A stretch of DNA of 64,000 nt, from the NCBI GenBank assembly GCA_016928995.1, contig JAFGJS010000151.1:34769-98768 (forward strand), given 5' to 3'. This DNA is from Candidatus Sumerlaeota bacterium. GTDB lineage: Bacteria; Sumerlaeota; Sumerlaeia; JAFGJS01. A model generated the notes under the pieces. The model saw only the letters and a list, made by a program, of their open reading frames with translations, was not told the origin of the DNA and did no database searches. The position numbers and the translations under genes were made by a program. This document shows positions 1-9,300 of this stretch, piece by piece; within the stretch, counting starts at the first letter, position 1, and every line of letters begins with the position of its first letter.

Positions 1-1
1 C

Positions 2-181
2 GCTCCCCAGTCGGAGTATGTCCGCGCCTGCATCGACGCCGGCGTAAAAATCACGCTGGGCAGCGACGCGCATCAAATCCATAAAATCGGCGAATTAGGG
101 CCGCATCTGCGCTTGCTCCAGGAGCTCGGCTATGATGGAGAGCTCAAGGATATTCTATTCGACCCACGCAAGAATAAATAA
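2..181 (+). CDS. PHP-domain phosphoesterase, C-terminal fragment (5' end outside window)
   Basis: The 59 codons before the TAA at 179-181 read as the last strand-helix of a PHP (polymerase/histidinol phosphatase) fold. The segment has the pattern AGVKITLGSDAH; its SDAH supplies metal ligands in PHP enzymes. After it come a helix with GELGPHLRLLQELGY and a short charged tail. Known PHP proteins are histidinol phosphatases, RNase AM-type exonucleases and the C-terminal half of PolX polymerases. The visible part cannot tell these apart, and the upstream start lies outside the window. It points the same way as topA, with 191 bases between them. Confidence 0.75.
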   Translation, partial: APQSEYVRACIDAGVKITLGSDAHQIHKIGELGPHLRLLQELGYDGELKDILFDPRKNK

Positions 182-372
182 AAAAATAAGGTCATCTAAA
201 AATTTGAGTCATAGCTAAAAACTTCCGTTCATTCAGGCGTCCATGCGGATGATGCTAAAGTTCAGAGCGCCTTGTGGCGAAAAGCAGTTGACAAACCGGC
301 GCCCTTCCGCCGCAAAATGCTCGCCTTGTTACGAAATGACATCATGAAAATCGCAAAAGAGGTTTTTTCTGC

Positions 373-2727
373 ATGAGTCCCACTGCACGTAAGTCCCTTG
401 TAATCGTCGAATCGCCAGCCAAAGCCAAAACCATCGAAAAATATCTCGGCAAGGATTTCATCGTCGAAGCGTCCATGGGTCATGTGATGGATCTGCCGCG
501 CAGCAGTCTGGGGCTGGATCCAGATAAGGACATGACGCCCGAGTATGTGGTGATTGAGAAGAAGGACAAGTTCATCAACAAGATCAAAAAAGCGGCTCGC
601 ACGGCCAAGGCGGTTTACCTGGCGCCTGACCCGGACCGCGAAGGCGAGGCCATCGCCTGGCATATCGCCAGCGTAATCAAAGACCAAGACATCGTCTATC
701 GCGCGACGTTCAACGAAATCACCCGCGACGCCGTGCGGCAGGCGATTGAAAATCCGGGCCGGCTGAACAAGCATTTATTCGAAGCGCAACAGGCGCGGCG
801 CGTGCTCGACCGCCTCGTGGGCTATAAAATCAGCCCGTTGCTGTGGAATAAAATCCAACGCGGACTCAGCGCCGGACGCGTGCAATCCGTCGCCGTGCGT
901 ATGATTGTGGAGCGCGAAGCGGAAATCAAAGCCTTCGAGCCGGTAGAGTATTGGACCATTGACGCGCTCGTTTGCCGGACCGAAGAGGCTAAAGCCAAAA
1001 AACCGCATTACTTTAAAATGCGCCTGGCGCAGATCGACGGCAAAAAAGCCGAGATCGGCGATGAAAAGGAAGCGGCTAAAATCCGCGAGGAGGCGCTCAA
1101 GGCCGATTGGATTATCAGCAAAATCGTCGAGCGCGAAACCAAGCGCTCGCCCGCCGCGCCCTTTATCACCAGCACATTGCAACAAGAGGCCGCGCGCAAG
1201 CTGCATTTCTCCGCCAAACAGACCATGATGCTGGCGCAGCGTCTTTATGAAGGCATCGAAATCGACGAAAGCGAAGGCGAATCGGTGGGTTTCATCACTT
1301 ATATGCGCACCGACTCGACGCGCGTCGCCGACGAAGCCACTAAGGCCGCGCGGAAATATATCTCCGAAAAATATGGCAAGGAATACGCCCCGGCCAAAAC
1401 GCGAGTCTATAAAACCAAAAAAGGCGCCCAGGACGCTCACGAGGCGATCCGGCCCACCTCCATGGAGCGCGAGCCGGAATCCGTGCGCGAGACGCTGGAG
1501 GCGATCGATAAAAAACTCTACAAACTCTATGTGCTGATCTGGAACCGCTTCGTGGCCAGTCAAATGGCCGACGCAACGTTTGACTCCAAGCGTATTGAGG
1601 CGATGGCCGGCAAACGTCTGCTTTTCCGCGCATCCGGACAGACGCTCAAATTCCCCGGCTTCCTCGCGGTATACGAGGAAGGCATCGACGAGGCGCAAAG
1701 CCCCGAAGACGCTGATCCGGACGCGGAAAACCTGCCGATGGATCTGGCGAAAGGCGGCGCCCTGACGCAAAAAGAAAGCGACCTGATGGCCAATCAGCAC
1801 TTCACCAAGCCGCCGCCGCAGTTTACCGAAGCGACGCTGGTCAAGGAGCTGGAAAGCCAGGGCATCGGCCGGCCGTCCACCTATGCGTCGATTATCTCGG
1901 TGATCCAGGACCGCAAATTCGTCAATCGCGATCAGCAAAAGCGCTTCTCCCCCACGCCGCTGGGGAAAATCATCACGGAAATGCTGACGGCGCATTTCTC
2001 GAAAATTCTCGATGTGAAATTCACGGCTTTAATGGAAGAGCAGCTCGACGACGTTGAAACGGGCAAGGTGAACTGGTCCACTCTCGTCGAAAACTTCTGG
2101 CGGGAGTTTAAGGTGACGCTCGAAGCGGCGCAAGCCAACATGCGCAATCTCAAGCGCGAAGTGGAGAAGACCGACGAGAAGTGCGACAAATGCGGCGAGG
2201 GAACCATGGTCATCCGCTGGGGCCGCAATGGACGCTTCCTGGCCTGCGATCAATATCCGAAATGCCGCAACACCCGCCCGTATCTGGAAGACGGCGAAAA
2301 GCCGCAAGAGCTTAAATTCGCCAAGCAGCTCTGCGGCGAATGCGGCGCGAAGATGTACATCAAAACCGGAAAATGGGGGCGCTTCGCCGCATGCTCGCGC
2401 TATCCCGATTGCAAAACCATTGAGCCGCTCAAGACGATGGTCAAGTGCCCCGAAGACGGATGCGACGGCGATCTGGTTGAACGCACATCCAAGCGCGGCA
2501 AGGTCTTCTACTCCTGCACGAATTATCCCAAGTGCGAATTCGTATCCTGGGAAAAACCGATGCCCTTCGAATGCCCCGGATGCAAGAATCCCCATCTGCT
2601 CCAGGGACGCAAGGGCGGCAAGGGCTTCGTGCACTGCCCGAAATGCGACTATTATGTACCGCTGGATGATTTCCTGAAAGAGCACAGCAGTCATGCTCAC
2701 GACGAGGAAGGCGGCGAAGAAGCATGA
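373..2727 (+). CDS. topA: DNA topoisomerase I (type IA)
   Basis: Relaxes negatively supercoiled DNA by transient single-strand cleavage. The 784-residue protein starts with the Toprim domain: [19 protein letters not shown] near residue 8 and the acidic [13 protein letters not shown] near 86. It continues through the cleavage domain, where the catalytic Tyr is residue 310 in [11 protein letters not shown]. The C-terminal 200 residues hold four Cys-rich zinc-ribbon modules: three CxxC...C-type Topoisom zinc fingers from about 600, plus a last CPGC...CPKC module near 735-760. This is the usual length and order for bacterial TopA. The stop overlaps the hslV start as ATGA, so the two are probably translated from one mRNA. 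Confidence 0.98.
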   Translation: MSPTARKSLVIVESPAKAKTIEKYLGKDFIVEASMGHVMDLPRSSLGLDPDKDMTPEYVVIEKKDKFINKIKKAARTAKAVYLAPDPDREGEAIAWHIASVIKDQDIVYRATFNEITRDAVRQAIENPGRLNKHLFEAQQARRVLDRLVGYKISPLLWNKIQRGLSAGRVQSVAVRMIVEREAEIKAFEPVEYWTIDALVCRTEEAKAKKPHYFKMRLAQIDGKKAEIGDEKEAAKIREEALKADWIISKIVERETKRSPAAPFITSTLQQEAARKLHFSAKQTMMLAQRLYEGIEIDESEGESVGFITYMRTDSTRVADEATKAARKYISEKYGKEYAPAKTRVYKTKKGAQDAHEAIRPTSMEREPESVRETLEAIDKKLYKLYVLIWNRFVASQMADATFDSKRIEAMAGKRLLFRASGQTLKFPGFLAVYEEGIDEAQSPEDADPDAENLPMDLAKGGALTQKESDLMANQHFTKPPPQFTEATLVKELESQGIGRPSTYASIISVIQDRKFVNRDQQKRFSPTPLGKIITEMLTAHFSKILDVKFTALMEEQLDDVETGKVNWSTLVENFWREFKVTLEAAQANMRNLKREVEKTDEKCDKCGEGTMVIRWGRNGRFLACDQYPKCRNTRPYLEDGEKPQELKFAKQLCGECGAKMYIKTGKWGRFAACSRYPDCKTIEPLKTMVKCPEDGCDGDLVERTSKRGKVFYSCTNYPKCEFVSWEKPMPFECPGCKNPHLLQGRKGGKGFVHCPKCDYYVPLDDFLKEHSSHAHDEEGGEEA

Positions 2728-3266
2728 GCGAGTCCATGGCATTCCGCGGCACGACCATCCTGGCGCTGCGCAAGGACGGCAAGACCGTCGTCGCCGGCGA
2801 CGGGCAGGTGAGCCTGCAGCAGACCGTGATGAAACGCAAGGCGCGCAAGGTCCGCCGGATGCACAACGACCAGATCATCTGCGGCTTTGCCGGCGCCACG
2901 GCGGACGCCTTCACGCTGTTCGAGCGGCTTGAAGGCAAACTCAACGAGCATAGCGGAAACCTGCTTCGCGCATGCGTGGAACTGGCCAAGGACTGGCGCA
3001 CCGACCGCTACCTGCGCCGCCTGGAAGCGATGCTCATCGCCGCCAGCAAGGACCAGCTGCTCGTGCTTTCCGGCAACGGCGATGTGATCGAGCCGGACGA
3101 GGACGTGGCGGCGATTGGCTCGGGCGGAGCTTATGCGCTGGCCGCGGCTCGCGCATTGATGGCGCATTCCACGCTCGACGCCGAAGGTATCGCGCGCGAA
3201 GCCATGCGCGTGGCCGCCGACATTTGTGTCTACACCAATCACGAAGTCACCGTCGAAATCCTTTGA
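2724..3266 (+). CDS. hslV: ATP-dependent protease peptidase subunit HslV
   Basis: The N-terminal-nucleophile peptidase of the HslUV (ClpYQ) cytoplasmic protease. The 180-residue length and the motifs [19 protein letters not shown] and the late [14 protein letters not shown] are those of HslV. The catalytic Thr is one of the TT pair at residues 10-11, so a nine-residue propeptide (MSESMAFRG) would have to be removed. The ATG overlaps the topA stop by four bases. The topA-hslV linkage echoes the topA...hslV-hslU order known from Firmicutes, but no hslU follows here: the next gene is HU after a 341-base gap. The ATPase partner must be elsewhere or missing. Confidence 0.96.
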   Translation: MSESMAFRGTTILALRKDGKTVVAGDGQVSLQQTVMKRKARKVRRMHNDQIICGFAGATADAFTLFERLEGKLNEHSGNLLRACVELAKDWRTDRYLRRLEAMLIAASKDQLLVLSGNGDVIEPDEDVAAIGSGGAYALAAARALMAHSTLDAEGIAREAMRVAADICVYTNHEVTVEIL

Positions 3267-3607
3267 TCCTCCGCGGTCGCAAAAAAAAACGACGTCATAA
3301 TTCCGATTTTCCTTCTCTAGCGTCTGACATCACGCGGCGCGCCAAAAAACGTGTTCATGCATTCGATCCGCGAAATCCGCAGCAAGCTCCCGTCATCCTG
3401 CGCTGGCGGCGCAGAAAAAAAAGCAATTTCCTGAAATCCACTATTGACGCGGAGATAAGCATGTGCTTCTATTCGCGACAGGAAACAAACAAGCGACTTG
3501 CGTATGCGGGGCGAGAGGCGCCCCCGGCGCCGGCTGCGATTTCCGAAGATTAGGCAGCAATCATAATAAGGAAAGTTCTCACAACAAAATTCAAAGGAGA
3601 GTGTGTG
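3267..3607. other. Intergenic stretch hslV-HU
   Basis: 341 bases without a convincing gene. It holds a strong Shine-Dalgarno (AAAGGAGA at 3593-3600) for the HU gene. A weak promoter-like TTGACG at 3444 has only a poor -10 partner near 3467, so I do not call a promoter. No tRNA or terminator fold was seen, although two A-runs occur near 3280 and 3415. Confidence 0.5.
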
Positions 3608-3877
3608 ATGACAAAAGCAGAACTGGTTGATGCAGTGGCGGCAGGTGCGAACATTTCCAAGGCCGCGGCTCAAAACGCGATCGACAGCACTTTTGTGACA
3701 ATCGCCAAAGTGCTGAAAAAGGAAAAACGTTTTTCTGTTCCGCAGTTTGGCACCTTCAAGGTCACCAACCGCAAAGCCCGCAAGGGTCGCAACCCGCAGA
3801 CCGGCGAAGAGATCAAAATCAAAGCCTCCAAGGGAGTCTCCTTCAAGGCTTCCCCGACGCTCAAAGAGAAAATCTAA
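3608..3877 (+). CDS. HU-family DNA-binding protein
   Basis: Small basic nucleoid protein that dimerises and bends DNA. The 89 residues show the HU/IHF pattern: TKAELVDAVA at the N-terminus, a central FGTFKVTNRKARKGRNPQTGE arm region and KASPTLKE-type C-terminus; VPQFGTF and GRNPQTG are the family hallmarks. The start is placed at the ATG at 3608, seven bases after AAAGGAGA. An in-frame GTG three bases earlier is less likely. The gene stands alone and is closed by the strong hairpin just downstream. HU against IHF cannot be separated by eye, so no symbol is given. Confidence 0.95.
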   Translation: MTKAELVDAVAAGANISKAAAQNAIDSTFVTIAKVLKKEKRFSVPQFGTFKVTNRKARKGRNPQTGEEIKIKASKGVSFKASPTLKEKI

Positions 3878-3913
3878 TCCGGATATTCATGAGCGTAGAG
3901 TTGTACAAACAAA

Positions 3914-3948
3914 GCGGCAGCGCCATTCAGGCGCTGCCGCGGTTCTTT
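3914..3948. terminator. Bidirectional intrinsic terminator between HU and the VWA operon
   Basis: A perfect 11-bp stem, GCGGCAGCGCC (3914-3924) with GGCGCTGCCGC (3930-3940) and a five-base loop, followed by GGTTCTTT on the plus strand. Read on the minus strand the stem is followed by TTTGTTTG. It lies between the ends of the convergent HU gene and the minus-strand gene ending at 3962, so it can serve both. Confidence 0.9.
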
Positions 3949-3961
3949 ATCAATCGATTGA

Positions 3962-6316
3962 TCAAAGCGTGACTAGTTTGCGCGTGAGCCATTCAACGCC
4001 GAACAGCAAAATCAGCAGCCCCCAAAGCCACGGAGAATCCCAGAGCGGCACGTTGTACTGCCGCGTCTCCAGTTTTTGCTCTTCAATCTTGCGGCGCAGC
4101 AATTCGCGAATCTCCTGCGCGCCGCTGAGCGTCTCGCCGCCGGTCAGCTGCGCCAATTGTTTCATCGTCTCTTCATCGGGCAGCGGATTCTCGTATTCCT
4201 TGCTGAGTTGCAGAATCCGCACTGGCAGTTCGTCCTCGCCGATCTGATCGCCCCGCGCGCTGTAGGCCGTAAAGACGACCTTCGCCTCTTCCCAGTCGAA
4301 AGCCTCAGGAACCTTCACGAATCCGGCGTGCTCGGCATTTTCCGGATCGAACTCCAATTCCGTTTCCTGTTCATGCGCGCCTTCGCCATCGAAACGGGCG
4401 GTCACCCGTCCGGCGCCGCTGTCTTCTCCGCCGGGCAAAATGAGTTGCGCACGCACGCGAATCGCTTCGCCCGGTTTGTACGTGATCGCTTCCGTGTTGC
4501 CGATCACCGGCGATCCTCGCCGCGCCATGCTGTTTTCCGCCAGCCAGCGCACGGTGTTGACCCAAAACTGGCGATAATACTTGTTGCCTTCCTTATGATC
4601 GGCCGGGCCGCCCTCGCCCCATTCGGTCTGGTAATTCACGCCCCAGCCGCCCGCCGCGTCGGACATGAACGCCATGGAGCGTCCCTTGCCGTACGGCTGC
4701 ACGCAAATCAACGGCATATCCTGCTCCACATCATTCACTTGCTGCGACGCCAGTTCAGGCGACTGCTCAGAGAATCTGCCTTGCGTGGGAGATGAGCGGT
4801 CGGACATGGTCATCAGCACCGTGGCCGCGGGTTTGGCGCGGCGCACGATGTTCGTGCCGCGAAATAACGGATGCTTGTCGAGAATTATGTCATTCTCTGC
4901 CGGATCCGGATCCATGCGCCAGATCGGATGATTGCGCACGGATTGCGGAATCTCGACATAGGTCGTTCTTTCGCGCAGAAATCCGCCCATGTGGACGTCC
5001 ATCGCCACGGGAATCATCTTCTCCCAGATCGTGCGGTCCCATTGCCCGGAGCCAAAGCTCGTATGTCCGCCGATCATGCAGAAACCTCCGCCGCGCTCCG
5101 CCACCAGATCGCGAATCGCCTCCAGCTGCTCGGTTGTGAAGACGAAACGGCCGATGTCCGAACAGATCACAACGTCGTAGCGGAAAATCTCTTCGCGCGT
5201 CGGAGGAAATACTCGGCTCACATCGTGCACATGCTCTAATTTGCCGCCGACATCATATTGATTTTGCAACCGGTAAACATCCACTTCGATCTCTTCAGTC
5301 TCCAACAGCGGCAACTCGATGAATTCATATTCCTCGCGCTGCCAAATGGGATCGAGGTGGTTCGAGCCTTCCATGTATAACACGCGCATCTTGGGATCGC
5401 TGGCTTCCACGTTGAAGCCGAATGAATTGTCAACCAGCGTCATTTCGTCCGGCACGCTGCTGAGTTCCAACTGGTAGTCTTGGAAATTGGTGTCGATCAG
5501 CACTTCAAATCCAACCTCTTGCGGGCTGTCATTGACCTGCAGATCCGCGGTTTCCAGGGATCGCCTCGCCCCTTTCTTGCGCAACGTCAGCGTGATCGTG
5601 CCCGTGCTGACGCCATCGCAACGCACCTGCACGCGCACCGGCACGCGAGTGCCCAGCGGCGCCTGGCGCTGCGCGAAGCAGTTCACAATCGCCGCATTGG
5701 GCAACGGCTTGTCCGAGCCGGTCAGGCAGGTGGAAATCGGTATCGCCTTGGCGCGCGCCAAACGCACCGCTTCGCCAAGCTGCTCCTTGTCCTGCGTGCG
5801 TCCGTCGCTGAACACCAGCACGTTCGCCACGCCCATGTCGCTGGCGGCGTTCAGCAGGCGCTGCAACACATACGCCAGCTTCGTCGAACTACCCTCCGCC
5901 TTGGTCCAGTCAAATGGCTGATCCACCGGATCCTGGTCCGGGAAAAAAAGATCGTCGTCAAAACGGAAGAGATGAATCCGTGCGGAAAGATCGTTGTCGT
6001 TCAGCGCAGGGGCGACTCGTTCCCGCGCCATCTCCAGACGCGACTGAGGCGTCTCCAGCCCCATGCTCAGCGAAGTGTCCACCAGCACAATCTGCTTGTC
6101 CCGCTTTTCGGGCAGCTCACCTTCCTCTTTGCGCACCGGATCGGCCAAAATCACCAGCACCACAATCAGCGCGGCCAGCCGCAGCAGGAAAATCCACGCG
6201 CGCATGAATGGCGATTGAAGCGACGTGCTGCGCAAGGTGAACCATCCCAGCAAGGCGATGCAGAGCAATACGAGAGCGGCATAGATGTAGGGATGAAGCG
6301 TCAGATTCCAAATCAT
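3962..6316 (-). CDS. Membrane-anchored VWA / glutamine-amidotransferase-like protein
   Basis: 784 residues. Two N-terminal membrane helices (about 8-27 and 40-59) are followed by a von Willebrand A domain with an intact MIDAS start, D80-T-S82-L-S84. A second alpha/beta domain follows at about 305-590 (DVVICSDIGR, RGGGFCMIGGHTSFGSG near 381-424), resembling the class I glutamine-amidotransferase-like fold of large BatA-associated proteins. A third membrane helix lies close to the C-terminus (about 757-775). I see no complete Cys-His-Glu triad, so enzyme activity is doubtful. It is the last gene of the minus-strand MoxR operon, 21 bases after the DUF4175-like gene. The expected role is metal-dependent protein binding in the cell envelope; the function is unknown. 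Confidence 0.85.
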   Translation of the reverse strand: MIWNLTLHPYIYAALVLLCIALLGWFTLRSTSLQSPFMRAWIFLLRLAALIVVLVILADPVRKEEGELPEKRDKQIVLVDTSLSMGLETPQSRLEMARERVAPALNDNDLSARIHLFRFDDDLFFPDQDPVDQPFDWTKAEGSSTKLAYVLQRLLNAASDMGVANVLVFSDGRTQDKEQLGEAVRLARAKAIPISTCLTGSDKPLPNAAIVNCFAQRQAPLGTRVPVRVQVRCDGVSTGTITLTLRKKGARRSLETADLQVNDSPQEVGFEVLIDTNFQDYQLELSSVPDEMTLVDNSFGFNVEASDPKMRVLYMEGSNHLDPIWQREEYEFIELPLLETEEIEVDVYRLQNQYDVGGKLEHVHDVSRVFPPTREEIFRYDVVICSDIGRFVFTTEQLEAIRDLVAERGGGFCMIGGHTSFGSGQWDRTIWEKMIPVAMDVHMGGFLRERTTYVEIPQSVRNHPIWRMDPDPAENDIILDKHPLFRGTNIVRRAKPAATVLMTMSDRSSPTQGRFSEQSPELASQQVNDVEQDMPLICVQPYGKGRSMAFMSDAAGGWGVNYQTEWGEGGPADHKEGNKYYRQFWVNTVRWLAENSMARRGSPVIGNTEAITYKPGEAIRVRAQLILPGGEDSGAGRVTARFDGEGAHEQETELEFDPENAEHAGFVKVPEAFDWEEAKVVFTAYSARGDQIGEDELPVRILQLSKEYENPLPDEETMKQLAQLTGGETLSGAQEIRELLRRKIEEQKLETRQYNVPLWDSPWLWGLLILLFGVEWLTRKLVTL

Positions 6317-6337
6317 ACGGATTGTTTTTTCCCTTGG

Positions 6338-9300
6338 TTATTCCTCGTCGTCGCGCAAGTCGTCCGAGAGTTCACGGAAATATCGCTCGACCAGCCGGAT
6401 ATACTTGTCGGGCACATTGTCGTCCTTTTGCGCCAGGAGCTCGCGTTGGATCACTTCGGCGATGAGCTGCTCCAATCGCTCTTTGGCCGGGCGGAGCGTC
6501 TCTTCCGCCAGATCCCGGGAGACCGGCCAGTGCGGACTGCCCGCCGCATCGCGCTCAAGATTCTCCAGCGCACGATCCAGACGGTCGGCCATTTCGCTTA
6601 ATTCCTCGTCATTGAAGCTCCGCAGATCGACCGCGAAATCCTCCAGCCGTTCGAGCAATTCCGTCGGAATTCCGGCATTGCGCCCGACAATGCCGGAATT
6701 GTCCAACTGTGGCGGGCGATTGCCCCATCCGCCGTCGCGCGATTCTTCCGCTTCGCTGCGTTCATTCGAGCCGCCGTTTTGCGCCAGCGCTTCGCTCTCC
6801 GCATCCGATTGTCCCTCGCTCTGGCCTTGGGATTCCGATTCGCTTTGTTCTTCGGATGGATTTTCACCTTGGCCTTGTTGTCCCTGGCGACCTTGGGCTT
6901 CCGCTGCGCTCTCTGCGTTCGATTCCGCAGACTCAGCATCGGATTCGGAATCCGATTCCGACTCCGATTCGCCTTGTCCATTGCCCTCTTCTCCGGATTG
7001 CCCCTGAGCCTCTGCTTCAGTTTGAGCGGACGACTCCGCCGATTCATTCTCTGCTTGTCCGTCCTGAGCCTCTGCGTTTTGGCCTTCGCCGTTTTCAGTT
7101 TGCTGTTCGGATTCCTGCTCGCCCTCTTCAGACTGCGCCTGGCCGTTATTTTCCATCGCTTGGCTGAGCTGCTGTGCTTCGGCCTGCGCCTCAGCCATGC
7201 GCTCCAGCCGGCCCTGGATCAAGCGGTCGCGTTCGAGCGCGGCGCGCTCCGCCAAACGCCGGAAGCGCATCGCCGCATCCTGATCAAGCTGCGCGGCTTG
7301 ATCGCTTAAACCCAGCCGACGACGACGCTCCGCCTGACGTAGCGCCTCACCCAAGCCTTCCAGGTCGATCTCATCGTTCAACTCGCCAAGCCGCCGGCCG
7401 ACTTCCTGATTTTCGCCGCCCAAGCGCTCCTCGGCGTAACGCAGCCAGTCCGCCATCGTGTCGGCGTTGTCCGCGAGGCGCTCACGGTTCGGACTCCGTC
7501 CGGCGCCGCGATTCTGCTCCTGCTCTTCATCGCCGCCTGCGCCCTGTTCACGTTGGTCGTTGCCAGCGCCCTGTTCACGCGGCTGTTCCTGTTCGCCGTT
7601 GGCGCCTTGTCCTTCCTGGCCTTGATCGCCGCTGGAATCTTCTTCCGCGCGCTCTTGTTCCGAATCCCCGCCTGCGCCGGGTTGTTGCTGATTTTCAGCG
7701 CCACTCGCGCCTTGTTCCTGCTGTTCTTCGCCGTTCGCGCCGTTTTGCGGTTCCTGCCCTTCAGTTTGCAGGCCGGTTTCGCCTTGATCACCTTCATTCG
7801 ACTCTGCGCTTTGATTCTCGCCCTGTTCTCCGGCGTTCTCTCCGCTTTCCTGTTCGCCAGCGTCCTGCTGATTTTCATCGCCTTCGTTTTCTTCGCCGGC
7901 TTGCTGTTGTTGGTTGCTGTTTTGCTGCGACGGACTGCTGCTTTGCAGCTGGTTGCCGCTTTGCTGTGATGCGCTGCTTTGTTGTTGCGACGAACTCTGC
8001 GACTGAGACTGACTCTGTGATTGCGACTGACTTTGCGACTGCGATTGGCTCTGCGACTGTGATTGGGATTGGCTCTGCTGCTGAGAGTTTTGCTGTTGTT
8101 CCTGTTCTTGTTGTTCGCGTTCCAATTCCTCGGCGGCCTGATCGGCCATATTCGAGGTCTGGTTTAACGTCTGCGCAAGGTTCTGCTCTTCCAATCCGCG
8201 CAGGTGCTCCGCCAATTGCTGCAGACGATCCTCCGCGTCGCCCACTCGCGGCCGCGCATCGGCCAGTTGATCATCAGCCAATTCACGGTCAGCCCGGCGC
8301 ATGAGGCGGTCGATTTCCTCGATGCGCTCCATCACCAGCGGCGTGCCGAGAAGTTCATGGTTGCGCAAATCCTCAAGCAACTCGCCCTCGTCCTCGGTCG
8401 CAAATTCCTGCTGAGTCTTCGTGCGATTCAGGCTTCGCGGATCCGGCTCCTGCGCGGCTTGATATTTGTCGAGTTTCTCCCCCACCTGCTGCTCTTCGCC
8501 CGATAGCCGTTCGGCTTCCTGCGCCAGATTCGCGGCGCTGGGCTGCTCAACCGTATCCATCTGGCCCTGCATCTGCTGCTGCTGTTGCTGCTTCAGCAGA
8601 CGGCGGATTAAATTGCGCCGCACGCGCAGCAGACTGGCCAGCGCCGGATCGCTTTGATCCCAGCCTGCGTCCACGTCCAAACGGTCGAATTCCACCGCGG
8701 CAAGGTCCATCAAACTGTATGCGTCCTGCAGATCGCTCAAAACCTGCTCATCCATACCTTCCTCGGCGCTCAGACGGCCGTGGAGTTCCTCCACATTATC
8801 CGAAAGATCCGTCTCCTCCTGCGCCATGTCTTCGAGCGCTTTGGGCGCGTCACGCTTCTCCTGCTGATAACGGAAGGCATCCGAAACCACCTCGCGCTGG
8901 CGTTCAATCGCCTGCTCGATTTCGAACAAATCCTCCATCGCCTGTTGCATCTGCTCCGGCAGCATGCCCTCTTCGCTCTGCATTTCCTCTATTTCGTACT
9001 TGATGCGGAAGGGAATGATGTCGATGGGGAGCAGATCGCTGACGCCGCGGCGCTCCGTATCCGGCTTATAATCCGTTGCAAAGGAGTATAGCCGCACGTT
9101 GTCGTTGATCGTCAGGTTGTGCTTCTCCAGCATCGCCTTGGCGATTTCCCGGACGCTGAGTTCCACTTCTCCGTCCGGATCGAACTCCTTGGTCAATAAC
9201 ACTTCCTCGGGCTGATCGCCGATCTTCAGCATCACACCAAACTCTTTCAGCCCGAAATCGTCCGAGGCGCGCGCGCGAACCGCGACTTCCGTCAGGGAGG

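Noticed and set aside
775-1995. Antisense frame of about 400 codons over topA
   Set aside because: Fully covered by topA, whose motifs are complete; His/Arg/Phe-rich composition is typical of a shadow.
7980-8090. Repetitive DNA considered as a CRISPR array
   Set aside because: No constant repeat/spacer spacing; it encodes a Ser-Gln run in frame.
7174-8304. Plus-strand frames within the DUF4175-like gene
   Set aside because: Their sequence mirrors the low-complexity region and shows no domain or Shine-Dalgarno.
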